Shown one piece after another: positions 57,593-64,000 of a stretch of 64,000 nt of DNA. The DNA comes from Hormiphora californensis. Lineage: Eukaryota > Ctenophora > Tentaculata > Cydippida > Pleurobrachiidae. Position 1 is the stretch's first letter. Each line of letters opens with the position of its first letter. The notes beneath the pieces are model-generated. The model worked only from the letters and a program-made list of their open reading frames with translations. It made no database searches and was not told where the DNA came from. Both the position numbers and the translations under genes were made by a program. The DNA is taken from the NCBI GenBank assembly GCA_020137815.1, contig CM035361.1:2598662-2662661 (forward strand), written 5' to 3'.

Positions 57593-58300
57593 TTTGGAGC
57601 CAATCGTGCACAAGTAGTATTGCGATTAAGAAACAGAGATGAGAATGCAGAGAGAGAGAAAGAGAGAGATGAAGAGAGATAAAAGATAGAATTCTGGAGA
57701 CAGTCTTGATGCATGATGGGTTAGTGTCCTGCATTAGTATGTTCCAACTTTAATACTCCTCCCAGCTCGAAGCTACACTTCTTTTTCTGCAGATATAACT
57801 TGAATAACTTGTTTTATTTTGATACGTTTTTATACTACACTGTATTAGTCATTGAAATTACCACTAAAATTAGTTTTACCATGGTAACATGAATAAAATT
57901 CCATTCCCGATTAGCGTGTGAGCGTGTGTATGATCTCAGTTGTACGGTTTGGAGCGTTATGGGTCACACCCACTTTATTCGGTAAGTTGAATGGATCACA
58001 CACCCACTTTATTCGGTAAGTTGAATGGGTGACACCAACTCTAGCTTGTAACTAAGAGTTGAACTGCTCAGAGGGTCTGAGAGAGTGGGTCGGTGTAACA
58101 CGCTAAAGTAGGGCGTAGTCTTTTTACAATCTATCGCTAAATTCAATACTACTGCTTATAATTGTTAATTGTTAATTTCAATATTAATTGAGTGTCTTGC
58201 AGGTGTTGATAATTAAATCTGTATTATAATGGATCCTCATCAATACATGCAAGGTATAGTATTTAACTTGTTGCCCTCCCCCATCTCTTACTTGACTTAC

Positions 58301-58369
58301 TTGACTTAGGGCGGATTCCGAAGCCAGAGTCCTCCCAGCCAATTCCCCCATCTCCCCAGTCCTCCATTC
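58301..58369 (-). CDS. Candidate Trp/Gly-rich exon (or plus-strand exon)
   Basis: Minus strand: acceptor-like CTTAATAG, then MEDWGDGGIGWEDSGFGIRP, then donor TCAA|GTAAGT. The acceptor lacks a pyrimidine tract. On the plus strand the same bases can be an exon after ACTTGACTTAG joined to an upstream piece starting MDPHQYMQ (58229-58253, donor GTATAG), ending in a Pro/Ser-rich 33-residue product. The two readings exclude each other and neither has a recognised family. Confidence 0.25.
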
Positions 58370-59057
58370 CTATTAAGTACACATAACGTATACCGGCACG
58401 GGTTATAATGTGGTTTATAATCATGCGCTGACTAACCACAAACCAAAACAAGCCCTCCCTAGAACTAGGTTACCCCACCCATTTTACACAATATGTCACC
58501 TAACGCTGGTGGTCGAATGTGTAAAATAGATGGAGTATACCCTGTCCCCTTGTCTTTCCTACTCACTCACTGTTTTTGTTTTCATTTCATCCTATTTCAC
58601 CCCTTCTAAAAACAACTGTCTGTCTGTAGAAGTTTCCTGTTATGTGTTCGCCCTTATGTCACAACACAGATCCTAATATACGTTCCAATGTTTTATAAGT
58701 TGTAGGTGAGTCTAAAAGTAAAACATATTCGTATCTCCCGTATATGACTTTATTGTCCTACAAAATGTGCATTTAAGTGGAATAAAATAACAGGATAGCT
58801 TTGTCGCTTTGTATCGTTGTTTATCTCTCCAAGTTATATACAGGCCTTTTACTGATAAAATGTCAGAGGCTGGATCTATATTTTATTTAGTGTACTGTAC
58901 CAGGGGAGTGTACACAAAAACTTCCCTACACAGTGTAGGACAGATCTTTAGTCTGTAATAAAAGTCCTCAGAGAAACTACATTTTCTGAAAACTAGAGGA
59001 GATATGTTTATTCGGGAAGGGCATTTGGATAGATTATTCCTGAGGATTGATCTGTTG

Positions 59058-59165
59058 CAGGAACCGACCGAAACAAGTAAACAACCAATCAGAACTCGTT
59101 ATTTAGGTCACGTGACTGGTTATCAGCCAATCAGGGACCAGTATTTCCTAATTCGGTTGATTCTG
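59058..59165. mobile_element. hAT-like MITE, GTCACGTGAC family, copy 4
   Basis: CAGGAACCGACCGAA at the left and a diverged AATTCGGTTGATTCTG right end. The core CCAAT boxes and GTCACGTGAC are intact. No clear flanking duplication. Intergenic. Confidence 0.85.
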
Positions 59166-59299
59166 CTATGCTGGAGAGTCTAAAATATAGTTTTGGGGTA
59201 AGGAAGAAGTTTTGGGTCCGTGAGTGTAAGGGGGTATCATAATATTATGCTAATTTGATCGGTGATATATTATGTGAGAGATCATGGCAGCTCCTAAAT

Positions 59300-60720
59300 G
59301 CCCCGATAATAACATTTTTTTTTTTTAAAAGGGGGGGGGTTCTTGTTGGTGTCAGACAGGAAATGGAGGGGGGGGTTCAGGGGCTCTTGTTGTGTAAGAA
59401 AAGGAATGGGGGGGGGGGGGGGTTATCATGATTCATGGGGTTTTAAAACCTTTTCGGCTCGGGGAGCCGGCCTTAGGAAAATCACCTCCATAATTACTGA
59501 ATAAGCGAAAATGGAAAATTATGGTTTTTATATATTCAGGGGTTTTAAAGGGTAGATTTGTTTAAGTGCTCAAATGCTGGTAAAAATGAAGATGGTGTTG
59601 ATAAAAATAATTTGCGGTTTTTTTAAACAAATCAGTGGGCCTTTTTGAAAAAATTTGCATTGGGATTTTTAAATTCCCACTCGGTTTGTAAATTATCTCC
59701 AAAATTCCCTTTCGCCTCATAAAATCAAAAAATCCGCAATGAAACTCGTCTTCTAAATGTATAATCGGAGCAATATTTTGAATTCCATGCCCCCTTAGGG
59801 GGTAAACGAAATGGAAGTTCCAGGACTGGAAGCTCACTATTTTTAGATCCGAAAACAAAATAACCTTAAAAAATTTGTGGTGTTCCCAAATGTGAGGTTT
59901 TTTTGGTAAAAAAAATCACAAAACCCCCTTTTGGGCCAAGTCCCAAAATGCGGGTGAGAGAGAAAGAGAGAGAAACAGGGAGAGAGAGAGAAAAGAGAGA
60001 GAATAATTGTGCAAGCACAAAACGGTATCCATCGGATATCTATCTTCTTTTTACGGCCTCTTTCTCTATCAATACATCTTCTTTAAAACTGGCCTCAATT
60101 GTCCCCTTTAAACCTTTTTCCTCCCGAGCTCTGATTTAGCGACTATTATGTTGGACTCTAAGGTCTTGAAAAAATAATGGATTTTTTATTGCTGGCACGT
60201 GATCTGAAACGCTGTCACGTGCCTCCCACTATGTCACAGCTCAAAACAAAGAGAAAGGGGGAAAAAGAGAGGAGAGAAAAAGAGAAAAGGGGCCGGGCAA
60301 GGGGTAAGAGAAGAGGGGAAAAAAGGGGGTTTTTCCCTTTTCCAACTTCTCCCCCCCTTGCCAAAATTTTTGGGGGGGTTTTTAAAATTTTTTTTAATTT
60401 CTGGTTTTAAATTTCTGTTTTCAATTTTTTAAAAAATTTATTAAAATTTTTCTTTTTTTTTTAGTTTTTTAAAAAAAAATTGAGTTTCTGATCTGTATCT
60501 CTGAAGCTTTAAAAAACATAAAATTTAAGGTACATTGAATCCCTTTTTAATTTTTAAAACCGGTTTTTCTTAAATTTCCTTTTTTTGGTGTTTTTTCGGT
60601 TTCAACCCTGTCTCAAAAAGACCCTTTTTCAAAAAATGGTAAAAGGGGAGTTAGAAAAAGTTTTGGGTTGGTTTTTGTTTGTCTGTTAAAACAAATAGTT
60701 TTTTCAGTTTTACCGTAACC
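59300..60720. other. Homopolymer-rich stretch, possibly low sequence quality
   Basis: Runs of T, A, G and C of 6-15 bases are packed together (for example 59312-59340, 59408-59423, 60350-60480), unlike the rest of the window. ORFs are not credible. It may be poorly polished long-read sequence or AT-rich intergenic DNA; a short GAGAGA-rich part lies at 59955-60000. Confidence 0.5.
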
Positions 60721-61501
60721 TAAATCTCTATGGAATTCAATTTTAAAATTGACCGTTATCTACACATATTTTTGGGTGACAAGTCCCATGTTTAATAAAA
60801 ATTGTAACTGTTAAAAAAAGTGTGTACATATTAAGGCGTCCCTATAGTATCATGTAAGTGTGAGAGTTGGTTAAATTCAATCCGGCTCGAGTCCTCGTCC
60901 CAGCTATAGTACAACACCTGCTTCGTTCAAAAGGGGGAAGAAAACCTCCTTTGTTTTTGATATGAGGGGAAAAAAATGGACACTATTTGACGTGGTGGAT
61001 GGGGGGGGGAGAGAGAGGAAGAAAGAAAGAAGAAGATAAAGAAAGGAAAGAATCTCGAATTCCTTGTGATCGAAACCCCATGTTATTGTATAAAGGAGTT
61101 TGGTTGAAAGCAGATTTTTTTTAAAATTTTTTTTCTAATCAAAGAGCCAGCAACTTTTGAACATTCAGCTGCAAAAAGTTAGAAGATAAGAAGCTGAAAG
61201 AATATATAATTATCTCCAGGGTTTTGTCATTATGTTCAATTGTTGGTTTGTAAGTTCGGAATCTAAATTCTAAACATATATTTCTGGTTTTTGTCGGTTA
61301 CGAAATAACCTCTGTGTGCTGGCAAGGGAGGGGTAACTTCGTAACCAACTGGTTTTGGTGATACTAAATTCTAACGGAGTCACAGTGACTCAGAAAAGAC
61401 AGCACCTGTATGAGTAGCTGTTTTTGTCCATTCTAATTCTGAGCTCGTGCCGGTTGTCCGTAACTGGTTAGTATTTCAATCGCAAGTACCAAAGTGAACT
61501 C

Positions 61502-61830
<329 letters not shown>

Positions 61831-61954
61831 AATCACTCTTTCAGTGTATTTCTATTCGTTTGTCCGCCCGGTTGCGTGTTACATCCAAATAATCTTGAAA
61901 TTCATTGTTTTTTGTCTGAATAAAGAAAGAGATCTATATCGGGGGAATAATATC

Positions 61955-62033
61955 ATGTCAACATCACATGGAAACACAACAACTGTTGTGTCTTTTCACC
62001 TCGAAGCTCTGTTATATCAACAAATGTGTAGTG
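61955..62033 (+). CDS. Candidate first coding exon of a plus-strand gene
   Basis: An ATG opens 26 codons ending ALLYQQMCSG at a strong donor (GTG|GTAAGTG), with a peptide TVVSFHLEALLYQQM. This has the look of a real first exon. A possible continuation is at the right edge, where a pyrimidine-rich tract and GTCTGTAG (ending 63976) are followed by sequence in the matching phase. The gene would run off the window. I do not recognise the family; the start of an MPN-like fold is possible but unsupported. Confidence 0.35.
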
Positions 62034-62120
62034 GTAAGTGAAGTTTGAGATCAAATAAAACAAATAATACTCCCCCGTACTCCCAAAAGATGCGTGATGT
62101 AAAATCTATTTAGAATTACA

Positions 62121-62200
62121 CTGACAGTGGTCATCCGGCATAATTGTCACAGCTCGACGTGGAATTCGACGTGCGCACTGCACATTCGGATGACCACTGT
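62121..62200. repeat. Imperfect hairpin
   Basis: ACAGTGGTCATCCG pairs with CGGATGACCACTGT around a 50-bp interior that itself has GACGTGGAATTCGACGTG. A second hairpin at 62267-62334 pairs GGGGGTATTG...ACCATGTAT with ATACATGGTATTGTTCCCCC. Both lie in the candidate first intron after 62033. Confidence 0.7.
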
Positions 62201-62373
62201 AAAAGGAACAACACAACCTTGCATGCACCAATGTTTGTATTGCTCCGTTTTGCTAGGCGTGATGGGGGGTATTGGTGTACCATGTATTGTGTTTGCTTGC
62301 TGCATCTGCTGTGGTGTTATACATGGTATTGTTCCCCCGTTCAGGTTGATCCAAAATGAACTATTGTTTAGGA

Positions 62374-62447
62374 ATTATTGTATACCAGAAGAATAAAATT
62401 CGGCACTATCTATAGTGCCGAATTTTATTCTTCTGGTATACAATAAT
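62374..62447. repeat. Perfect 36-bp-arm palindrome
   Basis: Arm ATTATTGTATACCAGAAGAA continuing to GCACTAT, a 2-bp CT loop, then the exact inverse arm. An AATAAAA occurs in the left arm and its mirror in the right. Confidence 0.95.
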
Positions 62448-62451
62448 CGAT

Positions 62452-62505
62452 GGATCGAGTATATACTAATAGCCACTATAGTGGCTATTAGTATATACTC
62501 GATCC
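62452..62505. repeat. Perfect 54-bp palindrome without loop
   Basis: GGATCGAGTATATACTAATA then GCCACTA followed immediately by its exact reverse complement. It starts 4 bp after the 74-bp palindrome. Confidence 0.95.
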
Positions 62506-62745
62506 AGATTTCCACTTATCGGAATACGGGTTGTCTGAGCATTTCAAACCTGAAAAAAACTGGAAAACAAACGGACAAAAGTTTCAAAAACCAAGTTTTA
62601 CATGACGTATTCAGTTTTATGCAACATTCCAGACACACTCTTGTCACATCAGAGTTGACACATATATTTTGCTAGCAGCACACGCACACTATCTCTCCTT
62701 GAAGCAACTGTAGCGGCTACATGGCTTCTCCAACACTCTTCTCGT

Positions 62746-62752
<7 letters not shown>

Positions 62753-62787
<35 letters not shown>

Positions 62788-62801
62788 GAGAGAGAGAGAA
62801 A
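62753..62801. repeat. (GA)n microsatellite
   Basis: Short GA tract between the palindromes and the fifth hAT-like MITE. Confidence 0.9.
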
Positions 62802-62948
62802 CTCTTTGAATTCCTAGCTCTATCTCTCTCTCTGCCTTGGAATTTCTCACTCTCTATCTGTATGCTTCGGGTTGTTGTGTACTATAACGTATAGCTCAGC
62901 ACTGTATACGCGATGGTCCTGCTCTTCTTTCCTGGGTTCTGTTTTTAT

Positions 62949-63056
62949 CAGGAACCGACCGAAACAAGTAAACAACCAATCAAAACTCGTTATTTAGGTC
63001 ACGTGACTGGTTATCAGCCAATCAGGGACCAGTATTTCCTGATTCGGTCGGTTCCT
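62949..63056. mobile_element. hAT-like MITE, GTCACGTGAC family, copy 5
   Basis: CAGGAACCGACCGAA to TTCGGTCGGTTCCTG with a perfect 8-bp GTTTTTAT duplication on both sides (62941-62948 and 63057-63064). Core as in the other copies; nearly identical to copy 3. Confidence 0.95.
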
Positions 63057-63064
63057 GGTTTTTA

Positions 63065-63827
63065 TGAAGGCTTCTAATTCCAGAAATAGTTTGGCCTTTC
63101 GCAACCGCAATCTTTAATGCATCAGCAATTTTGACGCACTTTATACCCGCCCCACTTCATTTTTTAAAGTGCATTTATATAGTGCATTTTTTCTTGCATT
63201 TATTCCTTTCATTTCGTAGAAAATTAATGCATTTATTAGATATTAGTGCTTGAAACATAAAAGTAAAAGAATGTTCGAATTTAGGGTAAAATGTGTTTAC
63301 TTTGGTCGGCCTTTCTGGTAGCATGCCTATCTACCGGTTTTTCTTCCTATAGAAGTTATTGTTTTGTTGGCCTGTCTTTATAGTTCCTCTCTGTAATATT
63401 TCCTCCCTTTCTCACTTTCACTCGGAGTCCAACTTTTGCATAAAATACAAATTGAAGAACGAGGCACGTTCTCTCGAACTTGGTGTTTTGTCTCGAGCCG
63501 TTTATTGACACTATCTTGTCTGGTAGGTGCAGTATGAGTAGGTAAATACAGCTGTAGTGAGTAACTGATAAAGATCACTCGTTAGAAGAGATATATATAT
63601 GAGTAATGAGTATGCTGTATGCAGTTCCTGAGACTTTTCTTCCTATGGTGTCTCTACTTGTATCTTGTCTGTGCTATAACAGGAGGACAAGAACTAAATA
63701 AAGCTAAAAGAGTTCATACGTCATCTTCGAATCTGGGTGGTCAATAAAAAAGGTGTTGGATGATACACTTGTGTTGTTCTGAGTGTCGCAAATGGTGGAC
63801 ATTGTGCTCTCTCTATCTCTCTATCTA

Positions 63828-63861
<34 letters not shown>

Positions 63862-64000
63862 CCCTCTCTCTCTCTCTTTCTCTCTCTCTATCTCTATCTC
63901 TCTCTATCTCTCTATCTCCCTCGTGCTAATCGGTCTCTTAATGATCCTTCTACTACTGGCTGTGCTGTGTCTGTAGGTACAGAATGGGAGAGAGAACGAA
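63065..64000. other. Right-edge region
   Basis: AT-rich sequence with a run of TTTATATAGTGCATTTTTTC-type repeats (63155-63250), a CT tract at 63805-63925 and an acceptor-like GTGTCTGTAG at about 63976 followed by open sequence to the edge. No gene can be confirmed without the neighbouring sequence. Confidence 0.5.

Overview
This window is animal nuclear DNA. Five complete or nearly complete intron-rich genes plus one gene cut by the window edge can be assembled by hand from GT-AG exons with consistent phases, and all six lie on the minus strand. In their direction of transcription they are SRP9 (56064 to 55741), VTI1B (55579 to 45202, with a second terminal exon at 42869-43059), a Nanos gene (52823 to 50167) nested in VTI1B intron 3, an MBOAT1/2-type lysophospholipid acyltransferase (42335 to 37051), a TCF/LEF factor with beta-catenin-binding N-terminus, HMG box and C-clamp (31852 to 23334), and an RRBP1/kinectin-like ER coiled-coil protein (19640 to 185, continuing off the left edge). 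TCF/LEF and Nanos identify a metazoan. The intron density, short exons, many small DNA transposons and (GA)n tracts suggest a non-vertebrate, perhaps early-branching, animal; I cannot name the phylum.

Layout: 1-19640 is the RRBP1/kinectin-like gene, whose 7.3-kb intron holds two head-to-tail Helitron-like elements and an 8-bp-TSD foldback element. 19641-23333 is intergenic and carries a 1.1-kb TA-flanked element with terminal inverted repeats. 23334-31852 is TCF/LEF, with a piggyBac-like MITE inside a pogo-like MITE that ends a few bases from an HMG-box splice donor. 31853-37050 is intergenic and rich in CACGTG E-boxes. 37051-42335 is the MBOAT gene with a LINE fragment in an intron. 42336-46870 is a duplicated VTI1B terminal-exon region split by a 941-bp near-perfect inverted repeat. 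46882-55579 is the rest of VTI1B with Nanos inside it. 55741-56064 is SRP9. 56065-64000 is mostly repeats, with a few candidate exons including a possible plus-strand first exon at 61955-62033.

The genes do not form one pathway. SRP9, RRBP1/kinectin, VTI1B and MBOAT all act at the ER or endomembranes; TCF/LEF (Wnt) and Nanos (translational repression, germline/stem cells) are developmental regulators. The most unusual points are: (1) Nanos nested in a VTI1B intron, 826 residues long with its zinc finger in the middle; (2) two VTI1B terminal exons differing at 10 positions, all synonymous; (3) acceptor-like AGs 1-10 nt upstream of five start codons and a SRP9 poly(A) signal about 40 nt from the VTI1B acceptor, which hints at operon-like or trans-spliced expression; (4) a hAT-like MITE family carrying the palindrome GTCACGTGAC and CCAAT boxes.
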